NCBI RefSeq assembly: GCF_005049285.1
Contig: NZ_SOSC01000001.1
Span: 62,001 to 126,000 of the forward strand
Reading direction: 5' to 3'
Origin: Halorientalis salina
Lineage (GTDB): Archaea; Halobacteriota; Halobacteria; Halobacteriales; Haloarculaceae
Length of the DNA: 64,000 nucleotides
A program made the position numbers and the translations under genes. This document shows positions 37,055 through 46,097 of this stretch, piece after piece; positions within the stretch are counted from its first letter, which is position 1; each line of letters opens with the position of its first letter. The notes below the pieces were generated by a model. It did not search any database. It was not told the DNA's origin and was given only the letters and a program-made list of their open reading frames with translations.

Positions 37055-38137
37055 CTACAACCGAAGGCTCTCACATAGCGCGTCCATCCCCTTCTCGTCA
37101 CGCAGTCGACGCTGTGCGTGTGCGCCGCTCTCGGCGTCGAATACTTCCTTGATACCGGTCACGCCGAGCCGCTCGCACTCGCGGTCGACGAGTTCGCCGA
37201 GCGGCACGGACTCCGAGAGGTCACGGGAGAGCAGGTCGGCGTCCTGGCCGTGTCGGATCGCTCGCCACTTGTTCTCGTCCAGCGGCTCGCGGCGGTGTTT
37301 CCGCCCGTTTTCGCCGTCCTCGAATCGCTCCGCGAGGTCGGTGACCAGCGCGTGCGTGTACTCGACGAACGCCATGACGCGCTCGGGATCGGCCTGGCCG
37401 TCCGGCGTCCGGACCTCGACGGTTCCCAGTTCCGAGTGCGGGCGCACGTCGTACCAGAGTTCGCCCCGGTCGTCGATCGATCCCGTCTCGATCATCGTCC
37501 GCTCGAAGTCGTCGAAGTCGGCGTAGGAATCGAACGCCGTCGGGACGCCCGTGTTGGGCAGCGCCTCGAAGATCTTCGCCCGCGCGGAGTGCAGGCCGGT
37601 GTCGAACCCGTTCCAGTACGGGGAGTTCGCCGACAGCGCGAGCAGAATGGGGAGATGCCAGCGGATTTCGTTTGCGACCCACACCGCCTTGTCCGCGTCG
37701 TCGACGCCGACGTGGATGTGCAGCCCGGCGGTCGTGTTCCGGTGCTGTGGGTACTGGATGCGGTCGAGTTGCGAACGGTAGCGGGGTTTCTCCGCGTGTT
37801 CGAGTTCGCGCCACTTCGCCGCCGGGTGGAGGCCGGCCGCGGCGATTCCGTAGCCGTGGGACTCGGCGTGGTCGACGAGCGCGTCCCTCACCGCGTTGAG
37901 TTGCTCGCGCGCGTCGTCGAGATCGTCGGCCTCGATAGTCGGGGTCTGGGTCTCGATGACGCACTTGAACAGTTCGTGGTCCAGCCGCTCTTCCAGAATC
38001 GCGGGCGGCTCGGTCTCGTAGACGAGTTCGTCGGTGCCCGAGGTCGGTCGGTTGTGTTCGTCGACGACGTAGAACTCCTCTTCGATGCCCAGCGTGCCCA
38101 TTCGGGTGAAATTCTCGGCTGAACCCCGCTCGTCCAT
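37055..38137 (-). CDS. gshA: glutamate-cysteine ligase, haloarchaeal type
   Basis: 360 aa, ATP-dependent carboxylate-amine ligase (GCS2 family). It makes gamma-glutamylcysteine, the main low-molecular-weight thiol of haloarchaea, which lack glutathione. Signatures: [18 protein letters not shown] at the N-terminus, [31 protein letters not shown], and [18 protein letters not shown] 38137 gives the conserved [10 protein letters not shown] with a short lead; the extension further upstream is not conserved. No gene for the second glutathione step is nearby, as expected. Confidence 0.92.
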   Translation of the reverse strand: MDERGSAENFTRMGTLGIEEEFYVVDEHNRPTSGTDELVYETEPPAILEERLDHELFKCVIETQTPTIEADDLDDAREQLNAVRDALVDHAESHGYGIAAAGLHPAAKWRELEHAEKPRYRSQLDRIQYPQHRNTTAGLHIHVGVDDADKAVWVANEIRWHLPILLALSANSPYWNGFDTGLHSARAKIFEALPNTGVPTAFDSYADFDDFERTMIETGSIDDRGELWYDVRPHSELGTVEVRTPDGQADPERVMAFVEYTHALVTDLAERFEDGENGRKHRREPLDENKWRAIRHGQDADLLSRDLSESVPLGELVDRECERLGVTGIKEVFDAESGAHAQRRLRDEKGMDALCESLRL

Positions 38138-38493
38138 CGAAATCGGGTTTGGGTGGGTGTGGCTAAAACGTTCTGCATGCGACGCGAGTAGCGAGACACG
38201 ACCATCGGGAGTGTCTCGGAACGAACGGGGAGGAACGACCCGTGAGTAGCACGAGCGTCGTAGACAGAGCGAGCGGGGAGGAACGATCCGCGAGTCGTGT
38301 GAGGGAATCGGACAGTATGCACGGCTCAGAACGCGGAAGTCAGCCAAAGCGAAGTGACCGTTGAGAGTGTGAATCGGGTATCACATCCAGAGGGTTTTGC
38401 CCCGTCGGCTCCTACTGTTGCCCATGGGTTGCGACAGGCGTTACCATGAATCAGGGGGCGTCGAACACGGATTGACACCCGAGCGGAGCAGCC
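38138..38493. repeat. intergenic region with two imperfect direct repeats
   Basis: About 356 nt between gshA and the next gene. Two 25-nt imperfect direct repeats (GGGGAGGAACGA core) lie at 38223-38247 and 38271-38295, period 48 nt, with 4 mismatches. They sit beside short echoes of GAGCG/GCGAG. No gene with convincing composition, TATA box or hairpin was found in the remainder. Confidence 0.5.
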
Positions 38494-39141
38494 GTGTCCG
38501 GTGAACTCGTCGGTGCTGTCGACCGCGCCCACCGATCGGGCGTCGCTCTGTCGCTGTATTTCCGCCGGCTGTTGACACCTCCGCTCCCGGGTGACGGGCT
38601 GCTGTTGTTCGGCTTCCTGGAGGGTGTGCTCGGCTGGGGGCTGTCCTGGCTGTTCAGCCAGAACCCCGGATTGGCTCCGATCGGGTTGATCCCGTCGATC
38701 GTCCTCACGTGGGTCGTCCTGACCGGTGGGGTCGTCTTCGTCGGCGTGACCTACACCGCGCCGACCGTCCGCCGGAACCGAGTCTGGATGGTCTGGGGCG
38801 GACTCAACGTGACCGCGACCGGGGTTAACCTCGCCGCCCTCGCCGGCACGCTCCCGTCGGGGCTGGTCACGTACGCGTACTGGCACCCGTGGCTGGCGGT
38901 GATGGGAATCGGCTATCTCGTGACTGGCCTGTACAACTGGGGGAACCCACAGATACGCCGGCAGGAGCGCCTCGTCTACGTCGCTACTGGTCTCGTGACG
39001 CTCGGCCTGCTGGTCGCGAGTTTCGGACCGCTGACCGGGTTCGTCACTGGCAACGTATTCCTGCTCGGCGGGGTATTGCAACTCGTCCCGATCGGCCACG
39101 ACGTACTCGCTGACGCAGTGCTCATCGCCCGCCGACAGTAG
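38494..39141 (+). CDS. polytopic membrane protein, unknown
   Basis: 215 aa with about six membrane helices. It starts at GTG 38494 with a short cytosolic N-terminus (VSGELVGAVDRAHRSGVALSLYFRRLLTPPLPG), then helices around GLLLFGFLEGVLGWGL, IVLTWVVLTGGVVFVGVTY, WMVWGGLNVTATGVNLAALAG, WLAVMGIGYLVTGLY and VYVATGLVTLGLLVASF. Composition supports a real gene, but no family or catalytic motif is recognised. It is 57 nt upstream of the UspA gene. Confidence 0.6.
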   Translation: MSGELVGAVDRAHRSGVALSLYFRRLLTPPLPGDGLLLFGFLEGVLGWGLSWLFSQNPGLAPIGLIPSIVLTWVVLTGGVVFVGVTYTAPTVRRNRVWMVWGGLNVTATGVNLAALAGTLPSGLVTYAYWHPWLAVMGIGYLVTGLYNWGNPQIRRQERLVYVATGLVTLGLLVASFGPLTGFVTGNVFLLGGVLQLVPIGHDVLADAVLIARRQ

Positions 39142-39197
39142 CCCACCCATAGTGATCGAAGAACGATGCCTGGGCCGACCGACCAACGAGTCGACTG

Positions 39198-39620
39198 ATG
39201 TACGACACCATCCTGCTTCCGACTGACGGTAGCGAGGCGACGACCGACGCCGCCGCTCACGCGTTCAGCCACGCCGAGCAGTACGACGCCACGATACACG
39301 TCCTGTCGGTCGTCGAACTCTCTAGCAGCCTCGGGACCGCCGGCCGGGACGAGGAGGAACTCGATCGCCGGAAACGGGAGCGAATGGCGATGGCCAAACG
39401 ACTCCTCGAAGCGGATGCTCCCGAGGGCATCGACGCGACCGTCGCCGTCGAGTTCGGGAGTCCAGCCCGGGTCATCACGGAGTACATGACAGCCGTGGAG
39501 GCCGATCTCGTAGTCATGAGTACCCGCACCCGAGGCGGAGTCGAGCGATTCGTTTTCGGCAGCATCACGGAGCAAGTCATCCAGGCCAGCGACACACCAG
39601 TCCTGGCGGTCCAGCGGTGA
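39198..39620 (+). CDS. universal stress protein (UspA family)
   Basis: 140 aa, the standard length. It starts MYDTILLPTDGSE, the usual first strand and nucleotide-contact segment. The phosphate-binding region appears as STRTRGGVERFVFGSITEQVIQ, that is G-x2-G-x9-G-[ST] type, suggesting ATP binding, and the protein ends with DTPVLAVQR. Likely a dimeric stress-response protein. It is single-copy here and lies between two unrelated genes. Confidence 0.93.
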   Translation: MYDTILLPTDGSEATTDAAAHAFSHAEQYDATIHVLSVVELSSSLGTAGRDEEELDRRKRERMAMAKRLLEADAPEGIDATVAVEFGSPARVITEYMTAVEADLVVMSTRTRGGVERFVFGSITEQVIQASDTPVLAVQR

Positions 39621-39647
39621 TCCTGGTCGATTACCAACCCTCATACT

Positions 39648-39905
39648 ATGAATCACGACCGTATACACGCCCGGGAGCCGACCCATCACCGAGAGCAGTG
39701 GGCAGTCGGGGTCATCGAATCGATTCGGGAGCGGGACGGCCACTGTGTCGTCACGGTCACCGGGGACGAAGGCGAGACACTGGAGCTCGTCGTCACGCTC
39801 GCCATTCGCGACCTGTTCGTAAGTCGGCTGAATATCGACGAGGGAGCGTCGCCCGTCGGCGAGCGGGTCTGGTATCGAAAACACGGCGGTCACACGTCCC
39901 CGTAA
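39648..39905 (+). CDS. small conserved-looking protein, 85 aa, unknown
   Basis: ATG 39648, 27 nt after the UspA stop. A basic, His-rich N-terminus (NHDRIHAREPTHHREQW) is followed by a compact beta-rich region: AVGVIESIRERDGHCVVTVTGDEGETLELVV, then VSRLNIDEGASPVGERVWYRK. This looks like a small OB- or SH3-like barrel. No catalytic motif is seen. Codon composition is normal for the genome. It could be co-transcribed with UspA. Confidence 0.6.
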   Translation: MNHDRIHAREPTHHREQWAVGVIESIRERDGHCVVTVTGDEGETLELVVTLAIRDLFVSRLNIDEGASPVGERVWYRKHGGHTSP

Positions 39906-40020
39906 GGGACACCCCGGACCGAGACGCGTTCCGGTGGCTGTCTGGTTCTGGTCGAGAGGAGTGACGAAGACCGGCGGGCGAAGCGAGTGGTTCGTCTGGG
40001 AATTCGTGCCCGTTCTAAAC

Positions 40021-40650
40021 TCACCGCGGTCGTGCGACGACGCCAAGGTGGTCGGCGTGGAACGGTTCCAGCCGCTCGCGTTCCAGGACCTCGTAGTCGC
40101 TCTCCAGATCGGTGACCACGTCGTCGAACACGTCCTCGGGATCGGCGGTCACGTCTTCGCTCCGGGCCTTGACGGCGAGCAGTAGCCGCCCCTCGTCGGC
40201 CAGGAACTGTCGGTTCGCGAGCGCCACGTCCGCCTGCCCGCGCGTGGCGACGTCCTGAACGAGAACGTCGACCGGTTCGACGACGTGGGCGTAGGTCTCC
40301 GGTTTCCGGGCGTCTTTCAGCAGGGGAAACAGTCGATCACGGCTCTCCGCCGCGTCGAGCAGGTCTCGAATCGGGCGCGGAGCGAACTCGACGGCGTACG
40401 TCGGCCCGGAAAAGTCCGCCACGTGGCTGACCGTCGTCCCGGCCGCCGCACCCAGGTACAGCACCCTCTCCCCGCCGTCGAGGCCGGTGTCCATCCCGAG
40501 TTCGAGCATCGCCCCGAGTTTCGACCGGTGCGGGTCCCACCGTCGCCAGCCATCGCTCTCCGGTTCGCCGTACACCGGCTCTCCCTGTGTCGCCAGCCCC
40601 TCCGCTCCGTCGATGGTGCGGCGCTCGACGCCGTGGGGGAGGTCACGCAT
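40021..40650 (-). CDS. flpA: fibrillarin-like rRNA/tRNA 2'-O-methyltransferase
   Basis: 209 aa, catalytic subunit of the box C/D sRNP that methylates ribose 2'-OH groups guided by sRNA. SAM-binding motifs: RVLYLGAAAGTTVSHVADFSG, VYAVEFAPRPIRDL, and DVLVQDVATRGQADV. ATG 40650 overlaps the stop of nop5 by 8 nt (ATGCGTGA), so the two partner proteins are translationally coupled. Larger frames in the track of this locus are antisense shadows of nop5. The third box C/D protein, L7Ae, is encoded elsewhere in this window (58876-59238). Confidence 0.94.
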   Translation of the reverse strand: MRDLPHGVERRTIDGAEGLATQGEPVYGEPESDGWRRWDPHRSKLGAMLELGMDTGLDGGERVLYLGAAAGTTVSHVADFSGPTYAVEFAPRPIRDLLDAAESRDRLFPLLKDARKPETYAHVVEPVDVLVQDVATRGQADVALANRQFLADEGRLLLAVKARSEDVTADPEDVFDDVVTDLESDYEVLERERLEPFHADHLGVVARPR

Positions 40651-41482
40651 CGTCGTCACCTCGGGCCTGGATAGCGGCGATGCGCTCGTCCAGTTCGGCC
40701 TGCAGGTCCGGCCGCCGGTCGCCGCTGTAGTGGTCGATTCGTGCTGCGATGGAGAGTTTCCCGGCCAGTGCCCGCGATGCGGACCCGCGGTCTTCCGGTC
40801 GGGTGCCGTGGACCGCTTCGTGCGTGTAGATGAGTCCGTGCTTCGGTGAGGGCGCGTCGCCCCGAAGGTGGGCGAAGAGGGCGTCCTCGGCACCGAGAAC
40901 TTGCACTGTGCCGCTCGGCTTTTTCGCCAGCGATTCCAGACCGCCCGCCAGCGAGATGAGGCGGGCCGCCAGAACCGGCCCGGCGAGCATCGTGAGGTTC
41001 GGCGCGACTTCAGGGGCCGTCGTCTCCACGAACCGTTCGAGGTCGTCGGCTTCCTCGTCGAGTCCGACGACACGGCGGGCCAGCGAGACGACCCGTCGGT
41101 CTCCGGGCGTCTCCGGGTCCTGTGCGGCGAGTTCGCGGGCGTAGTCGACGCCAGTTCCGGCGTCATCATCGAGGCTGCCGGCCCACTCGCTGAGCCGTTC
41201 GGCGAGTTCGTTCGCCTGCTCGCGGCAGTCGTCCATCGCGCGGACGGCGTGGACGAGTTGCCGGTCGGCCGCTCGCTCGCGCTCACCGGCGGCTTCCCGG
41301 GCGGCGGCGACCGTCACCTCGTGGAGTCGGTCGTAGTACTCGTCGCGGTTCCCGGCGAATCCCTGCTCGACGGCCACCCTCGGCCAGTCGGCCGATGTCT
41401 CGGCCTGGCCCTCCCGGATACGAGTCACGGCGGCCCCGTGGTCCTCGGGATCAAGTCCCGCGAACCATCCCTCGTCAGTCAT
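40643..41482 (-). CDS. nop5: Nop5/Nop56-like box C/D sRNP protein
   Basis: 279 aa. The Nop domain is in the second half: APNLTMLAGPVLAARLISLAGGLESLAKKPSGTVQVLGAEDALFAHL, and GDAPSPKHGLIYTHEAVHG, the conserved RNA- and L7Ae-contact surface. A coiled-coil region precedes it (REQANELAERLSEW ... DDDAGTGVDYARELAAQDPE). The N-terminal fibrillarin-binding domain is short. The protein lacks the Lys/Glu-rich tail of eukaryotic Nop56/58, and its length is normal for halophiles. The start ATG 41482 begins MTDEGWFAG. Confidence 0.92.
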   Translation of the reverse strand: MTDEGWFAGLDPEDHGAAVTRIREGQAETSADWPRVAVEQGFAGNRDEYYDRLHEVTVAAAREAAGERERAADRQLVHAVRAMDDCREQANELAERLSEWAGSLDDDAGTGVDYARELAAQDPETPGDRRVVSLARRVVGLDEEADDLERFVETTAPEVAPNLTMLAGPVLAARLISLAGGLESLAKKPSGTVQVLGAEDALFAHLRGDAPSPKHGLIYTHEAVHGTRPEDRGSASRALAGKLSIAARIDHYSGDRRPDLQAELDERIAAIQARGDDDA

Positions 41483-41571
41483 GTCCGCCGGTAGCGCCCC
41501 CACGTCGGTAAAGCTTCGCGATTGCTGCCCGAATCATCACGTATTTGCATGTCGTTGTCGTGGTTCGTAGT

Positions 41572-41934
41572 ATGACGAGTGCGGACCTCGATGCGGTCGA
41601 CCCCTTTCACCGATTCGTGTTGCTCGCCGTTATCGACCTCCGCAACCGGTCGGATACACCCGTTCACTCATTCGACGTTACGGGCGTCTGCGAGGATCTC
41701 ATCGACGAGTTCGAGGGCCTCGCGGAGATGATCCCGGGTGGCGTGACCCGCCAGCGCGTCATCGAGGCGCTCACGACGCTCGAAGAGGCCGACCTCCTCG
41801 GGAAAGAGCGGACCGAATCCCCGACGGGAAAGGGCAGACCCGCCTACTCGCTGGCGATCGACGAACCGGCGATCCTCGACCAGTTGGCCGACGACGAACG
41901 GTTCGCGCCCGCCGTCGAACGGGTCCGGGACTGA
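41572..41934 (+). CDS. winged-helix-like small protein, 120 aa
   Basis: ATG 41572, starting MTSADLDAVDPFHRFVLLAVIDL. The central part resembles a winged-helix DNA-binding domain: HSFDVTGVCEDLIDEFEGLAEMIPGGVTRQRVIEALTTLEEADLLGKE, then a basic wing KERTESPTGKGRPAYSLA, similar in type to the C-terminal wing of Orc/Cdc6 and other haloarchaeal regulators. No effector domain is present. It is divergent from nop5 (90-nt gap). Confidence 0.7.
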   Translation: MTSADLDAVDPFHRFVLLAVIDLRNRSDTPVHSFDVTGVCEDLIDEFEGLAEMIPGGVTRQRVIEALTTLEEADLLGKERTESPTGKGRPAYSLAIDEPAILDQLADDERFAPAVERVRD

Positions 41935-42029
41935 CCGCCGACCGTCCGGGATGACACCGGCACCCGGGAGCTCGTCGTCCGGGTCCCGGTGACGAAATGT
42001 TGATGAGGGGGGCGTTGCTACCAGTTCGC

Positions 42030-42908
42030 ATGGTTGTGCTGCCGCTCGGCGAGTTTTTCGACCGTCTCCGACAGCCGGAATACACCGGCGACAACCGGTG
42101 TCTCCCCTGTACGGCGACGAACTTCGTCATCGCGGTAGCGGTGAGCACCCTCCTGGGCTACCTGACACTGGGCGCGGATGCCGGGTTCGCCGCCGCCTTC
42201 GGACTGGCCGGTACTGTCTTCCTGGTGAGCGTCGCGGCGATCTACGTCCGCGGGTATCTCGTCCCGGGGACGCCGGAGCTGACCAAGCGGTACTTCCCGG
42301 ACTGGCTGCTGGCTGCCTTCGGGAAAGCCGAGGCGGACCCGGACAAACACGGGCCGGTCGATACGGCGGTCGACGTCGAGGCCGTCCTGCTGGAATCGCA
42401 CGTCATCGAACCGAAACCACACGGCGACCTCGGACTGACGCCGGCGTTCGAGGACGCCCTCTTCGACCGGATCGAAGCCGAACGGTCCGCCGACACCGAC
42501 CGGGAGGCACTCGCAGAGATCATCGGCGTCGACGCGGCGACGCTCGAGTTCGAGGGCTACGGCGACGGCGCGTTCGTCGCCGCCAGCGACGGCCAGCGGG
42601 TCGGGAGCTGGGAATCACGCGCCGCCTTCCTCGCGGACACGGCTGCCGGTCGACTGCTCCCGGACCGCTACGACGACTGGGGGGAGACGGACCCGGTCGA
42701 TCGCGGGGCCATCCTCGGTGGCATCCGACTCTTTCTCGAACGGTGTCCGGCCTGCGACGGTTCGGTGCGGTTCGGCCAGGAGGTCGTCGAGTCCTGCTGT
42801 CGGACCCACGACGTCGTCGCCGTCACCTGTGAGGACTGCGAGGCGCGGCTCTTCGAGGTCCAGGTGACCGACGAAGCGCTGGCGTACGATCCCGAAGCGT
42901 CGACCTGA
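42030..42908 (+). CDS. membrane protein with C-terminal zinc ribbon, unknown
   Basis: 292 aa. The N-terminus (MVVLPLGEFFDRLRQPEYTGDNRCLPC) is followed by two membrane helices (NFVIAVAVSTLLGYLTL and AAFGLAGTVFLVSVAAIYV). The large remainder is cytosolic with a mixed domain, then a zinc ribbon: RCPACDGSVRFGQE and VTCEDCEARL, two CxxC pairs. ATG 42030 was preferred over 41997 as the conserved-looking N-terminus starts there. No family is recognised. Confidence 0.65.
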   Translation: MVVLPLGEFFDRLRQPEYTGDNRCLPCTATNFVIAVAVSTLLGYLTLGADAGFAAAFGLAGTVFLVSVAAIYVRGYLVPGTPELTKRYFPDWLLAAFGKAEADPDKHGPVDTAVDVEAVLLESHVIEPKPHGDLGLTPAFEDALFDRIEAERSADTDREALAEIIGVDAATLEFEGYGDGAFVAASDGQRVGSWESRAAFLADTAAGRLLPDRYDDWGETDPVDRGAILGGIRLFLERCPACDGSVRFGQEVVESCCRTHDVVAVTCEDCEARLFEVQVTDEALAYDPEAST

Positions 42909-42927
42909 GGGCGGAAATCGCGGTAAC

Positions 42928-42935
42928 GTTTAACC
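42928..42935 (+). promoter_or_regulatory. TATA-like box of the 3-hydroxyacyl-CoA dehydrogenase gene
   Basis: GTTTAACC with the core 26-31 nt before ATG 42959, in keeping with a leaderless transcript. Confidence 0.5.
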
Positions 42936-42958
42936 CGACGGCCCTCCCGTGTGAGGGC

Positions 42959-43858
42959 ATGCACGTCGCTGTCGTTGGCGCCGGGACCATCGGAACCGGC
43001 ATCGCACACGTCTGTGCGGCCGCTGGCCACAACGTGAGTCTCCGCGACCTGGAACCGAACATCGTGATGGACGCGATCGATACGATCACGACGCGTCTCG
43101 GAACCAGCGTCGACCGCGGCGAACTCGCACAGCGGGACGTAGACGAAGCACTGGACCAACTCGACGGGACGACCGGACTCGAATCGGCCGTCGACGGCGC
43201 CGACCTCGTCGTCGAGGCCGTCCCTGAGGACCTCGACGCCAAACGCGAGGTGTTCGCCGATATCGAGGAACACGTCGACGAGGAGACGGTCATTGCGACG
43301 GCCACCGCCTCGCTGTCGGTTTCGGCCATCGCCGCCGGGCTGAAACACCCGGAACGGGCTGTCGGGCTCCACTTCTTCGACCCGCCGGCCGAGATGGCGC
43401 TCGTCGAAGTCGTCCTGGCGGACCAGACCGACGACGAGACGGCCGCGTTCGCCAAGTCGCTCGTCGAAGACCTGGGGAAGACGCCGGTCGTCGTCTCGGA
43501 TTCGCCGGGGTTTGCCTCCTCGCGTCTCGTCCTGGCCCTCGGCGTCGAGGCCATGCGGATGGTCGAGGACGACGTGGCCAGCGTCTCCGACGTCGACGCG
43601 ACCATGGAACTCGGCCACGACCACCCGATCGGCCCGCTGGAACTCACTGATCGCGTCGGCCTCGACCGAAGACTGTCCGTCCTCGAACGACTCCACGAGG
43701 AACTCGGGGACCGCTTCGAGCCGCCCGAAATACTCCGGGAGAAGGTGGAACAGGGCGACACCGGGAAGAAAGTCGGCCGCGGGTTCTACGTCTGGGAAGG
43801 CGGCGAACCGATGGACGTCGCCGACGACGACGAGTACGACATCGAGGACGTCATCTGA
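42959..43858 (+). CDS. 3-hydroxyacyl-CoA dehydrogenase family protein
   Basis: 299 aa, close to the usual 280-300. The NAD-binding motif is VGAGTIGTGIAHVCAAAGH. The middle contains LVVEAVPEDLDAKREVF, ATASLSVSAI and VGLHFFDPPAEMALVEVV (the HFFNP catalytic-His block, here HFFDP). The C-terminal helical domain has DSPGFASSRLV, HPIGPLELTDRVGLD and GKKVGRGFYVW. It probably oxidises a 3-hydroxyacyl-CoA in fatty acid breakdown or PHA-type metabolism. It is 3 nt upstream of the DUF2391 gene. Confidence 0.88.
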   Translation: MHVAVVGAGTIGTGIAHVCAAAGHNVSLRDLEPNIVMDAIDTITTRLGTSVDRGELAQRDVDEALDQLDGTTGLESAVDGADLVVEAVPEDLDAKREVFADIEEHVDEETVIATATASLSVSAIAAGLKHPERAVGLHFFDPPAEMALVEVVLADQTDDETAAFAKSLVEDLGKTPVVVSDSPGFASSRLVLALGVEAMRMVEDDVASVSDVDATMELGHDHPIGPLELTDRVGLDRRLSVLERLHEELGDRFEPPEILREKVEQGDTGKKVGRGFYVWEGGEPMDVADDDEYDIEDVI

Positions 43859-43861
43859 TCG

Positions 43862-44464
43862 ATGTCCGAGGGACCCGGTCGGGACGGTGTGGACGCCGAC
43901 GAGTTCGACCACGACGCGTCGGACGAACCGCCCACGATGGGGGACCTGCTCGACGAACTCGACGACTATCACGACTCGTTGGCCGATCCACAGCGCCGCG
44001 AACGGATTCAGGACATCATCGAGACCGCACAGGACGTCGAGGAACCCGCCGTCTTCGGTCGGACTATCGCCGTCTTCGACCGGGGGGACATCGCCGAGGG
44101 GCTCCTCGGCTCGGTCCTGTTCGGGGTTCCGATGATGGTCGAAGGGGGGACACAGGAGGTCGGGGCGTTCATCGCGACCAATCCGGCGTACCTCGCGGGG
44201 ACGATCGGCTTCGCCCTGTCGATGGCCGTCGGCATCCTCTACGTCGCCGATTTCCAGGACGTGCGTATTCACAAACCGATCTTCGGGCTGATCCCGCGCC
44301 GACTGGTCAGCGTCGTCGGCGTGGCGGCGCTGACTTCGGTCGCGCTGAGCACGGCCTGGGGCCGCGTCGACTGGGCCGACCCGATGCTCGCGTTCAGCAC
44401 GTGTGCCGTGGCCTTCGTCCCGATGGTCATCGGGGCCGCGCTGGGCGACATCCTGCCGGGCTAG
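43862..44464 (+). CDS. DUF2391 family membrane protein
   Basis: 200 aa. A soluble acidic N-terminus (about 1-85) is followed by four membrane helices: LLGSVLFGVPMMVEGG, AYLAGTIGFALSMAVGILYV, LVSVVGVAALTSVALSTAW and STCAVAFVPMVIGAALGDIL. These match the DUF2391 family, of unknown function. It starts 3 nt after the dehydrogenase stop, so the two share a transcript although there is no functional reason visible. Confidence 0.78.
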   Translation: MSEGPGRDGVDADEFDHDASDEPPTMGDLLDELDDYHDSLADPQRRERIQDIIETAQDVEEPAVFGRTIAVFDRGDIAEGLLGSVLFGVPMMVEGGTQEVGAFIATNPAYLAGTIGFALSMAVGILYVADFQDVRIHKPIFGLIPRRLVSVVGVAALTSVALSTAWGRVDWADPMLAFSTCAVAFVPMVIGAALGDILPG

Positions 44465-44489
44465 ATAGGAACACATATTTGATCGAAAT

Positions 44490-44504
44490 GATCATCAGAT
44501 GATC
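44490..44504. promoter_or_regulatory. 15-bp perfect palindrome immediately before a start codon
   Basis: GATCATC-A-GATGATC, a perfect 7-1-7 inverted repeat ending 2 nt before ATG 44507. A TATA-like ACATATTT lies at 44472-44479. In a leaderless gene the palindrome would cover the transcription start, a position suited to a repressor operator. It lies directly upstream of the lipoprotein coding start. Confidence 0.55.
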
Positions 44505-44506
44505 GT

Positions 44507-45790
44507 ATGAGATCGGGTCCATCGCGGCGACGGGTGCTACAGAGCGCCTCCGCCGGCTTACTGGTTGGGCTATCCGGTTGTAACTACGTCACGCAACGTC
44601 TGGCACGTGGCAACGTGAAAAACACCGTCGAGAAGACGTACGAGCCGGGCGATCTTTCGGCGTCGTTCTCGCTGAAAGAGGGACAGTCTGTTGCGTTCGG
44701 GAACGAGGATGTCGACGTGGTGCAGGGTGCCGGCGATGAGGACAGCGACCAGGCACGACCGTACGTCTCGGCACTCTTCCACGTTGAAACCGGCCGCGAA
44801 CTACCGACACAGAACGTGACGCCGCCGGCAGAATCTGTCGCATACGTCGACGGTATCGGCGCGCCGACTGACGGCGAGTACGTCTGTGCCGTCGTCCCGT
44901 CGCTCCCGATACCGGAACAGCAGACCGGGACTAACGACGACCCATCGCTCGACAGGAAAATCGAGGTGTTCGGCGCGGCCGGGTCCTACGAGTCGATCGA
45001 CGCGAACCCGTATCCGCTGGGGGACGCGGTCGACCTGCTCGAAACCGCGCGGGAGAACGTCGCATCGGGGTACGATCTCCGTGGAGGCCCCCTGAATCAG
45101 CTTGGCTATCCCGTTCCAGAGCAATACTACTACCTCCGTCACGACAGTACACCCAGGGAATCACCCGGCGTGGACGCCGAAGCTCCGTTCGACGAGGAAC
45201 ACATCTACGTCCCGGGGAACAAACTGTTCGAGTTCGCGACGGTGGAACTGGTGCGAGCGCGCACCGTCGAGTCGCTCTCCGATGAGGACCGCGAGGAGTA
45301 CGTCTCCCGCTTACAGGACCTGCTCCCGACCCTCTACGCTGAGTACGGCCTCGCAGTCCAGTACGACAAACTGCTAGAGCAGGAAGACGAGGTGACCACG
45401 GTGATCAGGGACATGGTGCTCGCCGAGATGGGGACCGATCTCGAAGAGGTCGCCGAACCCGTCACCGAATCGCTCACCCCCAAGATCGGTGACGAGTACA
45501 GCTGGACGGTAGAGGATGTTCGGGAACCGACACTCGACGACCCAGGAATGACCGCCATGTGGGTGTTGAGGGGCAAGGCCGAGATCGATATCAGCGACGA
45601 GAGAGTCGGGTTCAAGTCGATTGGAGCGGTACTCCCACCGGACGTCTCGCCAACGTTCCAGTTGTCCCTCTCGGTCCCTTTCAAGTTCGAGACCAGAACC
45701 ACGCTGAACGAGCGCTTCCCGGTCAGTTTCGAGGTGTCGGCGAACGAACAGCCGTTCGATACCGAAATCGGTATCGACTACGACGTGTAG
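44507..45790 (+). CDS. Tat-exported lipoprotein, unknown
   Basis: 427 aa. The N-terminus has a twin-arginine motif ([12 protein letters not shown]) and a lipobox LSGC (about residue 25). The mature protein is hydrophilic, with no known domain: it contains [21 protein letters not shown], a middle helical region ([28 protein letters not shown]) and a beta-rich C-terminus ending EIGIDYDV. Likely a cell-surface protein of unknown function. The start is flanked by a 15-bp palindrome. It follows the DUF2391 gene by 42 nt, but the promoter-like box suggests its own transcript. Confidence 0.7.
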   Translation: MRSGPSRRRVLQSASAGLLVGLSGCNYVTQRLARGNVKNTVEKTYEPGDLSASFSLKEGQSVAFGNEDVDVVQGAGDEDSDQARPYVSALFHVETGRELPTQNVTPPAESVAYVDGIGAPTDGEYVCAVVPSLPIPEQQTGTNDDPSLDRKIEVFGAAGSYESIDANPYPLGDAVDLLETARENVASGYDLRGGPLNQLGYPVPEQYYYLRHDSTPRESPGVDAEAPFDEEHIYVPGNKLFEFATVELVRARTVESLSDEDREEYVSRLQDLLPTLYAEYGLAVQYDKLLEQEDEVTTVIRDMVLAEMGTDLEEVAEPVTESLTPKIGDEYSWTVEDVREPTLDDPGMTAMWVLRGKAEIDISDERVGFKSIGAVLPPDVSPTFQLSLSVPFKFETRTTLNERFPVSFEVSANEQPFDTEIGIDYDV

Positions 45791-45873
45791 GTTCGGTAAA
45801 GCGGTCCGTGGCAACCGCGAACCTCCCGGTCGGTTTGTTAAGCGTTAAATGTAGGGGTACCTTCCACCCCGGT

Positions 45874-46053
45874 ATGAGCGAAGGTCAGCAGAAGCGCAAG
45901 CAGAAATGCATCTCCTGCGGGATCAACATCTCCGGGACCAACGCCGCGGCGTTCAAATGCCCCGATTGCGGCCAGCAGATCTACCGATGTGCCAAGTGCC
46001 GCAAGCAGAGCAACCTCTACGAGTGCCCCGACTGCGGGTTCACCGGTCCCTGA
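45874..46053 (+). CDS. two-zinc-ribbon small protein (HVO_2753-like)
   Basis: 59 aa. It has four CxxC pairs: KCISCG, KCPDCG, RCAKCR and ECPDCG. This is the architecture of a small haloarchaeal zinc-finger protein studied in Haloferax as HVO_2753, reported to matter for swarming and biofilm formation. As there, it sits directly before the aEF-1 beta gene (44 nt apart). A GTTAAAT box at 45844-45850 is 24-30 nt upstream of the ATG. Confidence 0.88.
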   Translation: MSEGQQKRKQKCISCGINISGTNAAAFKCPDCGQQIYRCAKCRKQSNLYECPDCGFTGP

Positions 46054-46097
46054 GTCGAAATCGCAACCCCAATACACCCTCATTCACACCACTACCC

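Noticed and set aside
42668-44476. 602-codon minus-strand frame
   Set aside because: It is antisense to the dehydrogenase and DUF2391 genes and has a low-complexity Arg/Val/Asp product.
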